Positions 35,192 to 44,047 of a stretch of DNA of 64,000 nt are shown here, in pieces. The stretch's first letter is position 1. Every line of letters begins with the position of its first letter. This DNA is from Singulisphaera acidiphila DSM 18658 (lineage in GTDB: Bacteria > Planctomycetota > Planctomycetia > Isosphaerales > Isosphaeraceae): assembly GCF_000242455.2 (NCBI RefSeq), contig NC_019892.1, positions 4,650,001 through 4,714,000 of the forward strand. Direction: 5' to 3'. The notes beneath the pieces are model-generated. The model did not search any database. It saw only the letters and a list, made by a program, of their open reading frames with translations, and had not been told where the DNA came from. The position numbers and the translations under genes are program-made.

Positions 35192-35695
35192 CTGGAGGCC
35201 TGGCCCGGCCGAAAGGCATGGCTGGCTATACGTGGAGCGGACGCGGGGCTTGCTCGTCTTTACGTGGCCGAGAAGTTGGTGGTTAGCGAAGGCGATGTGG
35301 GGTGTCAGAGATTGGGCTGGCATGGCCCGCGACTTCGGAAGGTTGATCAATTGCTGGAGCGAAGTCCATTTCGGGCTGGACGAGGCTCCTGATCTGGGCT
35401 AGACGGTTTTTCTCAACTGTTGTAGTTTGTTAACGGTCAATACATGACGAAGCAGGTTGTTACCAAACAGCTTCGACGACTCACATCTCAGCTTGTCTCA
35501 GCTTATCCCGTCTCGACTTTCGCTCCATCGAAGCGGCCGTTTGGCGGCCGTCGACGGTCTTAAATACCCTTTGCGTCTTCGGATGGCGGGGGGGAGCCGG
35601 CTTGAGTGGGGTCGGGAATCAGCCCATTCCGGGCATTTCTCTTCATGGCCGCCGGCACGGATGCAGCGGTCATTATCAGGCAAGGAGGCCAGTCC
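35192..35695. other. Intergenic region before the giant secreted protein
   Basis: About 500 bases. AT-richer around 35400-35470, where a promoter is likely, but no clear -35/-10 pair. In-frame ATG codons before the chosen start (35606, 35645) lack ribosome sites. No gene. Confidence 0.35.
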
Positions 35696-38617
35696 ATGGC
35701 TCGACGGACCTTCCTCGGTCGGCTCGCTCGACAGGGCTTAAACTCTCTCCCCTCGAAGCGTTTGCCCAAAAAGGACTACCGGCCTCGCATCGAGTCGCTC
35801 GATTCGCGGCTTCTCCTTTCGACGTTCACCGTCACCAATCCCGCGGATTCCGGGCCGGGGACGTTGCGTGATGTCATCACGCAGTCAAATGCCGATTCGG
35901 GACAGCCCAACTCGATCCAGTTCAACCTCGAGGCCACGCAGCGAACGATCGCGCTGGCTACCCCGCTGCCGGTCGTGACCACGCCGGTAACCATCGACGG
36001 CACGAGCGATCCGGCCGCCCCGGATGTGGCCCTCTCAGGAGCGGCCGGCGCGGCGGACGGGTTGACGATCCTGGCGGCCAATTCGACGGTCAAGGGGCTG
36101 GATTTCCACAGCTTCTCGGGCACCGCTCTTACCTTGCAGGGCAACGGCATCGTCGTCCAGGGGAACGAGTTCGGAACCGCGAGTGACGGCACGACCCCCG
36201 CGCCGAACGGGACCGCGATCCGGATCACGGGATCGAACCAGAAGATTGGCGGTTCGGAGCCCGGCCAGGGCAACATGATCGCCTACAGTGGGACGGGCGT
36301 GCAGATCTCCGACCACTCCCACGACAATACAATTGCCTCGAACGCGCTGGTTGCGAATAACGGCCCTGCGATCGGGATCATGAATTCCGACCGGAACCGG
36401 ATCACCGCGAACACGATCGCCAGCAATGCCGGGCCGGGTATCTTGCTGGATCCCAGGGTAGGCGACGTCGCTCCCAACGCCCTTCAGGCGGCCCCCGTGA
36501 TCACGTCGGTGGCCGACGCCGGCAACGTCACGGTCACGGGAACCGTGCGAGGAGTGCCGAATACGGGCAATTACCGCGTTGAGTTTTTCGCCAGCGCGGC
36601 CTCGTCTCCCGGGGCCCAGGGAGACACGTTCGTCGGGGCGGTTACCGTGGAGACGGACGCGGCCGGCAACGCGCCGGTGTCGTTCTCGTTCACCCCGGTT
36701 GCCGGCAAATCGGTTGTGACGGCGACGGTTACCGACCCGTTGGGCAATACGTCGGCCTTCTCGGGTCCGAACGCGGCGCCCGTCAACATGCTGCCCGGCT
36801 CCCAATCGCTCGACCAGGACCAGCCCCTGGTTTTCTCGTACGCCAAGGGCAACTTGATCGCCGTGGCCAATCCGTTCCGGCCCGACAATACGTTTAAGAT
36901 CGACCTGACGGTGAACAGCGGGACGCTCACCTTGTCCGGCCTGCAAGGCTTGAGTGGCACCGGCAACGGCACCGCCGCGTTGAGCTACACGGGGACGCTC
37001 TCGCAACTGAACACAGCATTGAATGGGTTGACCTATCGGCCGACCAACCCCTTCCCCGGCATCACCACGCTGACTCTGAATACGACCAGCCTGGACGGCC
37101 CTGGCCTGGGCGGGGCGCTCTCGAAGAGCGACAGCACGACGATCGACGTCCGGTCGATCAATAACCGGCCGCTCCTCAGCTCGTCGTATACTGTGCTCAA
37201 CCAGCAGACGAACTCGGGATTGGTGCTCACGCCCACGCCCTACGGGCCGCGGAATGTCTCCAGCTTCCAGATCACCAACATCTCCCACGGGACCCTCTAT
37301 CAGGCTGACGGCGTCACCCCGATCCGCAACAACGACTTCATCACCATTCAGCAGGCGGCTGCGGGTTTGAAGTTCACCCCGGACAATGGTTTCATCGGGG
37401 TGGGCAGCTTCAGCGCACAGGCCTCCCGCGACGGTACGACCAACGGCCTGGCCGGGCCCTCGGCGCTGGGCAACATCACGGTGAATCGCGTCGCGATCGC
37501 GACCACGCTCACCAGCAGCAATCCCAACTCGCTGCAAGGCCAGGCGGTCACTCTTCGCGCCGCAGTCAGCCCGGCCGTCGGCGGTTCGATCGTATTCCTT
37601 GATGGGGCGACCCCACTCGGAACCGTGGCGCTCGCCAACGGGGCCGCCTCCCTGACTCTGACGAACCTCGCGATCGGTACGCACTCGATCACCGCCTCCT
37701 ACGTCGGCACCGAGGGGAATCCGCAAGGGATCTCGACCCCGGTCATCCAGACCGTGACCGGCGTCACGCCCGTCGCTGCGGCCACGACCACGACCCTGGG
37801 CAGTTCCGCCGCGTCGACGACGGTCGGCGTGCCCATCACCCTGACGGCCTCGGTCAGCCCGGCCCCCAACGGCGGAACCGTGACCTTCCTCGACGGAACC
37901 ACGATCCTCGGCACCGAAACCGTCGTCGGATCCTCGGCAAGCCTGACGATCCCGGTCCTCACCGCGGGATCGCATACGATTACGGCCAACTTCAACGGCA
38001 CGGCGAACCGGGCCCTCAGCCGGTCGGCGCCGATCACGGTGAACGTCCAGAATCCCTCACCCGGTGAATCAGGGACTCCGACACCCACTCCAACACCGAC
38101 GCCGACGCCGACTCCGACGCCGACGCCGACGCCGACCCCCACGCCGACGCCGACGCCCACTCCGACCCCAACACCGACGCCGACTCCGACCCCCACGCCG
38201 ACGCCGACCCCCACGCCGACGCCGACCCCCACGCCGACGCCGACCCCCACGCCGACGCCGACGGACAATGGCGGTGGCATTCACACGGCCATCAACCAGG
38301 TGGGGACCAGCACCACGGTCACGGTCGAACTGCTTCGTCAACGTCGCAAGCAGTACGCGAAGATCACGGCCCGCGTGTCACCGAACCAGGTGGGGAGCAT
38401 CCCGTCCGGTGGAACGATTACGTTCTTCGGTCCGAGCGGCCCGGCGCAACAGGTGCCTTTGGTCAACGGCGTCGCCGAACTCAACGTCCAGGTCAGAGGA
38501 CCACGCCCGAAGGGAAGTGTCCTCGCAGCCTACAGCGGAACCAACGCCTTCGGGGCGAGCCAATCGGCGATGACACCCCTCTTCGTTCGGACGCCACGTC
38601 GATTCCTGAGAATGTGA
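35696..38617 (+). CDS. Large secreted beta-helix/Ig-like repeat protein
   Basis: Predicted 973 aa. The ATG at 35696 has AAGGAGG 7 bases ahead. The N-terminus is the planctomycete export form: basic residues, then RIESLDSRLLLSTFTVTNP. A right-handed beta-helix region follows (ANSTVKGLDFHSFSGTALTL, NTIASNAGPGILL). Then come Ig-like repeats of the Big_3_5 type (VVGSSASLTIPVLTAGSHTITANFNG, twice or more), a long Pro-Thr tract at about residues 793-856, and one more Ig-like domain. Probably a cell-surface or matrix protein; adhesion is a guess. A strong terminator follows. Confidence 0.85.
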   Translation: MARRTFLGRLARQGLNSLPSKRLPKKDYRPRIESLDSRLLLSTFTVTNPADSGPGTLRDVITQSNADSGQPNSIQFNLEATQRTIALATPLPVVTTPVTIDGTSDPAAPDVALSGAAGAADGLTILAANSTVKGLDFHSFSGTALTLQGNGIVVQGNEFGTASDGTTPAPNGTAIRITGSNQKIGGSEPGQGNMIAYSGTGVQISDHSHDNTIASNALVANNGPAIGIMNSDRNRITANTIASNAGPGILLDPRVGDVAPNALQAAPVITSVADAGNVTVTGTVRGVPNTGNYRVEFFASAASSPGAQGDTFVGAVTVETDAAGNAPVSFSFTPVAGKSVVTATVTDPLGNTSAFSGPNAAPVNMLPGSQSLDQDQPLVFSYAKGNLIAVANPFRPDNTFKIDLTVNSGTLTLSGLQGLSGTGNGTAALSYTGTLSQLNTALNGLTYRPTNPFPGITTLTLNTTSLDGPGLGGALSKSDSTTIDVRSINNRPLLSSSYTVLNQQTNSGLVLTPTPYGPRNVSSFQITNISHGTLYQADGVTPIRNNDFITIQQAAAGLKFTPDNGFIGVGSFSAQASRDGTTNGLAGPSALGNITVNRVAIATTLTSSNPNSLQGQAVTLRAAVSPAVGGSIVFLDGATPLGTVALANGAASLTLTNLAIGTHSITASYVGTEGNPQGISTPVIQTVTGVTPVAAATTTTLGSSAASTTVGVPITLTASVSPAPNGGTVTFLDGTTILGTETVVGSSASLTIPVLTAGSHTITANFNGTANRALSRSAPITVNVQNPSPGESGTPTPTPTPTPTPTPTPTPTPTPTPTPTPTPTPTPTPTPTPTPTPTPTPTPTPTPTPTPTPTPTDNGGGIHTAINQVGTSTTVTVELLRQRRKQYAKITARVSPNQVGSIPSGGTITFFGPSGPAQQVPLVNGVAELNVQVRGPRPKGSVLAAYSGTNAFGASQSAMTPLFVRTPRRFLRM
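38074..38262 (+). repeat. Pro-Thr codon repeat tract
   Basis: About 63 codons alternate Pro and Thr without interruption. The DNA is an imperfect tandem of CCGACG/CCCACG-type units. The tract lies between the Ig-like domains of the giant protein and should form an extended, O-glycosylatable linker. The repetitive DNA is prone to length change by slippage in multiples of 6 bases, which keeps frame. The antisense GV-repeat frames are shadows. Confidence 0.95.
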
Positions 38618-38651
38618 GTGCCTGAGGATGTGGTGCTGAAAGGAAATGAAA

Positions 38652-38682
38652 CCGAGGCGTGGAGCACCACGCCTCGGTTTTT
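38652..38682 (+). terminator. Terminator of the giant secreted-protein gene
   Basis: Perfect 11-base stem (38652-38662 and 38667-38677), 4-base loop, then TTTTT (38678-38682), 35 bases after the stop. Confidence 0.92.
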
Positions 38683-39159
38683 GCATTGCTGCGCAGAATA
38701 TTTGGTTTGTGCCGGTTGTGTGGCGGGCTGTTGGGGAACGTTCTACGATGGTTTTGGGGCGTGAATCGATCAAAGTCTTGTCTGGGATCGCCACTTTCGG
38801 TGGCACATGACGTGCATTGACTGGAACTGTGTGCGGGTTGTAGGGGGTATTGTGATTGCGGGGATGGTCGTTGGGCGATCACTGTGGTCGTCCAGCAACC
38901 ATGGGAATGACGGCCAGTGGCCATGGACGGTTGCCCCGATGCCTCATGCGGGGACTTGGTCGCAACAGCGCAAGCTCGGGCTCGACAAGGATCTCGATGC
39001 GGTCTGCCGCTCCATGCGTGCGTTTCGTCGCACATTCGGCACCGGACTTGTGATGGGAGGGAGCCGCGATCCCCATCACTCCGCTCGGGCCGTGTATCCA
39101 CGATTGGCCCGGGTGAGGATAGGGGGGAATGGAATCTCTTCTCATCCTCGGGAGGCGGC
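38683..39159. other. Intergenic region
   Basis: About 475 bases. Open frames exist (one from 38807) but give no protein-like product, and the next gene has its own strong ribosome site at 39150. Nothing else recognised. Confidence 0.4.
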
Positions 39160-40722
39160 ATGCGAATCGGTATCAGTCTCTGCGGCGCGATGGCCTGCGC
39201 CCTCTTGGCGTCGACCCCGTCGACCCGGCAGGTTGTGGCGGCAGAGGCGGTCCGGCCGGTCCCTCTTGGCGGCATTTTGGGCGGCCAGACCGGTGACCAG
39301 TCGTACGGCGTCTACGTCCCGACCCGGCACGGTGGCATGCTTGCCGTCAGGGCAGGCACCTGCACTATCGAGGCGCTGACCGGCCCTGACGGCCGGCCAC
39401 GCGTCAACGGCCAAGAGGTCGGCGGGGCGGACGCTCATGGCTGGTACACATTCAAAGTCACCGGCACAGAGCCGGGCAAGTCATATGCAGTCGAGACGGC
39501 CTTCGTGCAGGTCGGGCAGGCGACGCGGATGCCTTGGAATTACTACTATTGGCCGACGAAGGGCGACTCGATCCACGAGCCCTGGTCCGGCGGGAACGGG
39601 CGCGTCGACACCATGAGCCCGGCCGGCGACGACATCATGGTCGCCGCCTACGGTGCTCCGATCGCCCCGGGGCAGGACATCATCCTCCCTGGCCCCAACG
39701 GCCTGCTGGAGAGTCGACCAGCGCCCGGCGACACCTCGACCTGGTTCCCCAACCTCTATGACGACCTGACCTTCCTTGGGGCCGACGGCGTCCCGTATCA
39801 GACCCCCGCGCCCTTGCTTAAGTACGACCAGCTCTTCGGACTCTCGGCGCGGAGTTGGGAGGCGGCCTATAGCCAGACCCAGGGCATTCAGCGCTGGCCG
39901 GGGCACTGCCTCGGGGGCGCTATCGCCTCGATCATGTTGGATGAGCCGCGACCGGCGCCGGGTTCCGGACTGTCGCGAGATGAGCTGAAGGCACTCTGGG
40001 CCGAGTTAGGTGAGAATCACCTGAACCATCGGATCGGTGACAACGCCAACAACATCCCGGCCGGCCCGCCGCGGCCCGGTTCCGATCCGTGCGACCTGTA
40101 CGTTCCCCGGTTCCACGCGATGCTCGAACGGCACATTCGTGCCCGCAAGCAGGCCTTGCTGGCGAACCTGCGCGCGTTCCCCCCCACCGGTGGGCAGGAC
40201 GAGGTCTGGAACCACGGTGTCGGCAAATACACCGCCAGATTCCACGTTGTCCCAGGCGCGGGGGCGCGGCGGGTCCGGATCGAGCTGGAGTTGTTCGCCA
40301 ACACGGGCTCGAACCTGAACGATCAGGATGCGAAGCCGCGACACAATACTTACGAGTATATTCTTGTATACGGAGCTGACGGCGAGGTGGATGAGACGGC
40401 CGTGGACCTCTGCGACTGGATGGCCGTGGGCGGCGATGCGATGTTTGCTCCGTTGAACATCCTGGAGGTTGCCGAGAGCCGCTGGCAGGGGCACAATCCC
40501 TTGGTCACCGAGGCGAATGTCCGCGCGCTCGACGCCACCAACGGCAGCAGCTCCAAGTTCACCGGCACGCCGCCGGTCTTCCGGCCGGTGGCAACGAATG
40601 AAGCGAGCCAGGCCCCCCTTGCCTTCCCCCCCATGGTCGGCGGCGATTCGACTCCCCCGCGCATGGCGGACGGCACCCCGGCCCCGCCGCGCCGGGGCCT
40701 GTTCCGCTTCGGCCGTGACTGA
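39160..40722 (+). CDS. Exported transglutaminase-like (papain-fold) protein, tentative
   Basis: Predicted 520 aa. GGGAGG precedes the ATG at 39160. Signal peptide ISLCGAMACALLASTPSTRQVVAA. A small beta domain (PLGGILGGQTGDQSYGVYV) is followed by QRWPGHCLGGAIASIML, in which Cys250 preceded by His/Trp at a helix start is what transglutaminase/papain-like enzymes show. HNTYEYILVYGADGEV later could be the strand with the catalytic His. This resembles the transglutaminase-elicitor family more than others, but the match is from memory and weak. The C-terminus is Pro-rich and probably disordered. Confidence 0.55.
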   Translation: MRIGISLCGAMACALLASTPSTRQVVAAEAVRPVPLGGILGGQTGDQSYGVYVPTRHGGMLAVRAGTCTIEALTGPDGRPRVNGQEVGGADAHGWYTFKVTGTEPGKSYAVETAFVQVGQATRMPWNYYYWPTKGDSIHEPWSGGNGRVDTMSPAGDDIMVAAYGAPIAPGQDIILPGPNGLLESRPAPGDTSTWFPNLYDDLTFLGADGVPYQTPAPLLKYDQLFGLSARSWEAAYSQTQGIQRWPGHCLGGAIASIMLDEPRPAPGSGLSRDELKALWAELGENHLNHRIGDNANNIPAGPPRPGSDPCDLYVPRFHAMLERHIRARKQALLANLRAFPPTGGQDEVWNHGVGKYTARFHVVPGAGARRVRIELELFANTGSNLNDQDAKPRHNTYEYILVYGADGEVDETAVDLCDWMAVGGDAMFAPLNILEVAESRWQGHNPLVTEANVRALDATNGSSSKFTGTPPVFRPVATNEASQAPLAFPPMVGGDSTPPRMADGTPAPPRRGLFRFGRD

Positions 40723-40797
40723 GCATCGGCCCGTTGCCTGAGCCTGTGGGGCTCAGCGTCAGGACTCTTCTCCATTTCGGGCTGGCCGAGCCCCGAC

Positions 40798-40880
40798 CCG
40801 TCGCTTGGCCGGCCCGACTGTATTTCCCTCAGGCTCCCCGACCTCTGGTTGTAAGGATGGTTGGGCCGGCCGGGCGACGG
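40798..40880. terminator. Large inverted repeat between convergent genes
   Basis: Arms 40798-40818 and 40860-40880 pair over 21 bases with three G-U-type wobbles. The intervening 41 bases include no clear sub-stem. It sits between the plus-strand transglutaminase-like gene and the minus-strand pirin gene, so a bidirectional terminator is the simplest reading; there is no T-run. Confidence 0.45.
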
Positions 40881-40917
40881 CGAACGAGCCGGAAGTACCT
40901 CTGGTGGCATTCTGGGC

Positions 40918-41787
40918 TCATGACGGGGCGGCGAGGTGTCCCATCTTGCCGCTCTGATAGTCGCTGATCGCCTGGCGGATCTCCGCCTGGGTGTTCATCA
41001 CGAACGGTCCGTAGCTGACGACCGGCTCGTCGATCGGCTCTCCGCTCATGACGAGGAGGGTCGAGTCTACTTGCGCCTCGACGGTGACCGCCCCCCCTTC
41101 ACGATCGAAGACCGCGAGGTCGGCCTCGTCAGCCGGCTCCGTCCCGTTCATCATGGCCTTTCCCTTCAGGACCAGGACGAGGGCCGTGGACCCTGCCGGG
41201 AATTCCAGGTCCGTACGATGGCCCGCCTTGAGCCGGACGTCCCAGACGTTGAGCGGCGTGAACGTTTGGGCTGGTCCCTTCGTTCCGCGGAACTCACCGG
41301 CGATCACCCGTGCGGTCCCAGCCCCGTCGAGATCGATGACCGGGATCTGCCGGCTGAGGATCTCCTGGTAGCGAGGCGGCGACATCTTGTCCTTCGCCGG
41401 CAGGTTCACCCAAAGTTGGACCATCTCCAGGACGCCGCCCTGTTTGGTAAACGCCTGTTCGTGCCACTCCTCATGCACGACCCCGGACGCGGCCGTCATC
41501 CATTGCACGTCGCCGGGGCCGATCTTCCCGTGGTTGCCGGCCGAGTCGCGGTGTTCGAGCTCGCCCTGGTACACGATCGTCACCGTCTCGAACCCGCGGT
41601 GCGGGTGCTCGCCCACCCCACGCGGCTCGTCCGACGGCGGAAACTCGGCCGGGCCGGCGTAGTCCAGCATCAGGAACGGGCTGATCCACTCTCCGAGGGT
41701 CTGGGGCGAGAAGAGGGTACGGACGGGGAACCCGTTGCCGACCCAATGGGTGTCCGCATCGCGATTGACAGCGACAAGCGTTTTCAT
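40918..41787 (-). CDS. Pirin-family protein (cupin)
   Basis: Predicted 289 aa from the ATG at 41787 with AAGGAGAA ahead. Typical pirin sequence: LFSPQTLGEWISPFLMLDYAGP, GVGEHPHRGFETVTIVYQGELEHRDSAGNHG (metal-binding His residues), then PGDVQWMTAASGVVHEEWH. Bacterial pirins bind Fe(II) and can act as quercetin dioxygenases or redox-responsive regulators. It is last in a three-gene unit with FMN reductase and a YcaC-like hydrolase, divergent from an HxlR regulator, which suggests quinone or electrophile stress. Confidence 0.92.
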   Translation of the reverse strand: MKTLVAVNRDADTHWVGNGFPVRTLFSPQTLGEWISPFLMLDYAGPAEFPPSDEPRGVGEHPHRGFETVTIVYQGELEHRDSAGNHGKIGPGDVQWMTAASGVVHEEWHEQAFTKQGGVLEMVQLWVNLPAKDKMSPPRYQEILSRQIPVIDLDGAGTARVIAGEFRGTKGPAQTFTPLNVWDVRLKAGHRTDLEFPAGSTALVLVLKGKAMMNGTEPADEADLAVFDREGGAVTVEAQVDSTLLVMSGEPIDEPVVSYGPFVMNTQAEIRQAISDYQSGKMGHLAAPS

Positions 41788-41853
41788 GTCCGTTCTCCTT
41801 GTGACTGCGGATTGCGTCCAGCCGCGAGCGATCACACCCAGGTGATACTGCCG

Positions 41854-42441
41854 TTATTGCCCCGGGAGGGCCGTTTCCTGGGATGTCGGTGTGCCGACGA
41901 ATTCGACGAAGCCGTGGACGAATCGTTTGAGCTGCTCGCGAACCTTGTCGTCGGTGATTGCGCCCGAGGCGTCGAACACTTCGCCCGCCCGTGAGACGAG
42001 GAGCCGGCCGTCGAACCAGGGTTTGGTTCCGAGGTAACGGAGCACGGGCAGCCAGGCGTCCTGGCTCAAGATTGTGCCGAATCCACCGGGGCTTGCGCCG
42101 AGGATTGCCACCGGCTTGCGGCCGAACACCCGTTTGATGTCCGTTTGCGGGCGAGTTAGCCAGTCGATCGCGTTTTTGAACGGCCCCGGGATCGAATTGT
42201 TGTACTCCGGTGTGGCGAGGAGCAGGCCGTCCGACGCGGCGATTGCCTCTTTCAGGCCGGCCACTGCCAGGGGGATGCCCTCGGCGGCTTCTGCATCCGC
42301 GTCGTAGAGCGGAATCCCCCAGATCGTGTGGACGGACAACTCGACTCCAGCCGGCAACAGTTCCCCCGCCGCACGCAGCAGCGCGGTGTTGAACGAGCCT
42401 CGTCGCAGGCTGCCGGACAGTCCGATCAGTTTCACCATCAT
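41854..42441 (-). CDS. NADPH-dependent FMN reductase
   Basis: Predicted 195 aa. Flavodoxin-like fold with the FMN phosphate loop GLSGSLRRGSFNTALLRAA and the second motif ATPEYNNSIPGPFKNAIDW, as in chromate/azo-quinone reductases of the NAD(P)H:FMN family. Three starts are possible: ATG 42465 (overlapping the previous stop as ATGA), 42441 and 42438; AAGGGGAGC favours the last two. Translationally coupled to the upstream YcaC-like gene. Likely reduces quinones by two electrons. Confidence 0.9.
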   Translation of the reverse strand: MMVKLIGLSGSLRRGSFNTALLRAAGELLPAGVELSVHTIWGIPLYDADAEAAEGIPLAVAGLKEAIAASDGLLLATPEYNNSIPGPFKNAIDWLTRPQTDIKRVFGRKPVAILGASPGGFGTILSQDAWLPVLRYLGTKPWFDGRLLVSRAGEVFDASGAITDDKVREQLKRFVHGFVEFVGTPTSQETALPGQ

Positions 42442-42461
42442 GCTCCCCTTCGTGTCGTCGA

Positions 42462-43151
42462 TCATTTCTTTGCTTCGGCGGTTTCAAGGCGGTCCAGCTT
42501 GGTTTCCCGCCCGACCTTTTGCACGCTCTGCGCCTTATCATAGCTTTCCATCAGCGCCCGATAAGGCGGGACGATATGGTCGACCATGACGTCTGCGAAG
42601 TCCATTGCATCGGGCCGATTCCACGTCCCCATGAGTTCGGCGAGGACGGCATAGGTGTCGATCGGCATCGCGCCGGCCTGAGCGACGCGGGCGACCGTCA
42701 GGTCGGTCGCCATTTTGCTCCAGTTGCCGGAGGCGTCGACGATGGTGAAGACCTTGTAGCCAGCGACGAGGGCGCTGAGCGTGGGGAACGACATGCAGAC
42801 GCTCGTGAGCGTGCCGGCGATGAGAAGGGTTTTGCGCTGGGTTTCCTCGATCGCCTTCACCCAGGCCGGGTTGTCCCAGGCGTTGATCTGGCCGGTTCGC
42901 GGGATATAGATTGCGTCCGGGTTCGACTGATGGATTTCGGGGATTAGCGGCCCGTTCGGCCCATCGGGGACCGAGGCCGTGGTGAAGGTCGGGATCTTGG
43001 CGAGACGGGCCACCTTCGCGAGTGCGGTCACGTGCGAGCGAAGTGTCGGAAGCTCGATATCTTTGACCAGTTGGAACAGCCCACTTTGATGATCGATCAG
43101 CAACATCACGGCATCATCGGGGTCGATCATCCACTTGTTCGCGTTGGCCAT
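42462..43151 (-). CDS. YcaC-like isochorismatase-family hydrolase
   Basis: Predicted 229 aa. Very like E. coli YcaC along its length. It has VMLLIDHQSGLF (Asp20), IPRTGQINAWDN where the family Lys is Arg as in YcaC, AGTLTSVCMSFPTLSALVAGY (Cys119), and FTIVDASGNWSKMATD. YcaC-type enzymes form large rings; their true substrate is unsettled. First gene of the unit divergent from HxlR, with a candidate promoter at 43206-43234. Confidence 0.9.
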   Translation of the reverse strand: MANANKWMIDPDDAVMLLIDHQSGLFQLVKDIELPTLRSHVTALAKVARLAKIPTFTTASVPDGPNGPLIPEIHQSNPDAIYIPRTGQINAWDNPAWVKAIEETQRKTLLIAGTLTSVCMSFPTLSALVAGYKVFTIVDASGNWSKMATDLTVARVAQAGAMPIDTYAVLAELMGTWNRPDAMDFADVMVDHIVPPYRALMESYDKAQSVQKVGRETKLDRLETAEAKK

Positions 43152-43205
43152 GGCTTTCTGCTCCCAAGGGGGCGGGGCCGGGTGAATGTGCGTCGGACTC
43201 CTTGA

Positions 43206-43234
43206 CTTCTACATCGCTACTGGCAAAAGATCAA
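43206..43234 (-). promoter_or_regulatory. Candidate promoter for the ycaC-like/FMN reductase/pirin unit
   Basis: On the minus strand TTGATC (43229-43234), 17-base spacer, TAGAAG (43206-43211). It lies 22 bases downstream of the HxlR-type palindrome and 55 bases before the first start codon. Confidence 0.4.
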
Positions 43235-43255
43235 GAACGGGCACTCTTGTAAGAG

Positions 43256-43273
43256 AGTATCCTCCAGGATACT
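43256..43273. promoter_or_regulatory. Probable HxlR operator palindrome
   Basis: AGTATCCT, 2 bases, AGGATACT: a perfect 8+8 inverted repeat in the intergenic region between the HxlR gene and the divergent detoxification unit, ending 12 bases before the hxlR ATG. A weaker repeat (CTCTT/AAGAG, about 43243-43254) lies next to it. HxlR proteins bind palindromes of this size. Confidence 0.7.
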
Positions 43274-43285
43274 GAGGAGCCTGAA

Positions 43286-43615
43286 ATGGCGACGGGCAAA
43301 GAGAAGGCTGTGAAGAAAGAGGTGAGCTGTCCCGTCGAAGCGACGCTCCGGGCCATCGGCGGGCGATGGAAGGTGCTCATCCTCCACCACCTCCTGGGCG
43401 GCACCAAGCGGTTCGGCGAATTGACCCGGGCGCTGAAAGGGGTTTCGGCCCGGACGCTCACCAAGCAACTGCGTGAGCTCGAAGCTTGCGGTGTGATCCA
43501 TCGCAAGGTCTACCCGCAGATCCCGCCGATGGTGGAATACTCGCTCACGGCCGTCGGCAAGCAACTCGAACCCGTGCTCATGGCGATGCATGATTGGGGC
43601 GAAAAGCATGGATGA
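43286..43615 (+). CDS. HxlR-family transcriptional regulator
   Basis: Predicted 109 aa. Winged-helix HxlR signature: CPVEATLRAIGGRWKVLILHHL, then GTKRFGELTRAL and SARTLTKQLRELEACGVIHRK, then VEYSLTAVGKQLEPVL. The Cys at about residue 15 just ahead of the first helix corresponds to the sensor Cys of YodB/QorR-type members that respond to quinones and other electrophiles. A second Cys (LEACGV) lies in the recognition region. It most likely represses both itself and the divergent pirin/FMN reductase/YcaC unit. Confidence 0.92.
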   Translation: MATGKEKAVKKEVSCPVEATLRAIGGRWKVLILHHLLGGTKRFGELTRALKGVSARTLTKQLRELEACGVIHRKVYPQIPPMVEYSLTAVGKQLEPVLMAMHDWGEKHG

Positions 43616-44047
43616 CAAGAATGGTTTTATGGTAAATAAATGTTTTGCTGACGTGAGTGTATTTGTGTTTTTTTGTAATGCGAGCGATGAGCTTGTAATC
43701 CGCTCTGTCCTGATTTGATTGTTTCTGGGACCGTGGGCACCCCGCCCGTAATTGTTTTTATTTGATTGTATTTAAATAGAAGGTGATTCGAGAGCGGGCC
43801 GGTCGTCCGCGGTCCCAGGGGGATGACCTTCCTTGCTTCGGCGACTTGATCCATCGCCGACCGGCGCAGTCAGTGCCAAGAGGCCGCCTGCGATAGGGGC
43901 TCTTGGCACTGACTGCGCGATCACGTGTTGTCGGTGAGAAAATCCCTGACGACGTACGGCCACCCTTGTCGAGGTTGAAAAGCCAATTCGTCGGAAGGGG
44001 TTTTCCGGTCAATCGACCCAGGATCAACCCCTTTGGATGGGTGGCCG
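43616..44047. other. Intergenic region with strong secondary structure
   Basis: About 430 bases between hxlR and lipA (convergent). 43616-43790 is unusually AT-rich; 43790-43920 is GC-rich with two hairpins, one of 6+6 around 43838-43860 and the large inverted repeat at 43864-43918. No coding potential. Confidence 0.5.
43864..43918. repeat. Perfect 19-base inverted repeat
   Basis: Arms 43864-43882 and 43900-43918 are perfectly complementary, with a 17-base loop. There is no T-run, and it is longer than most terminators in the window. It may be a bidirectional terminator, a small RNA or the relic of a short transposable element; the sequence does not decide. Confidence 0.8.

Noticed and set aside
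36035..37975. 646-codon minus-strand open frame
   Set aside because: Very Arg/Gly-rich and opposite the giant protein; a shadow caused by high GC and codon bias.
37699..38280. Antisense frame with a long Gly-Val repeat
   Set aside because: It is the mirror of the Pro-Thr repeat of the giant secreted protein. No ribosome site, and the whole stretch is already explained.
38041..38280. Possible CRISPR array
   Set aside because: The repeat has no spacers; it is a continuous hexanucleotide tandem that codes for Pro-Thr.
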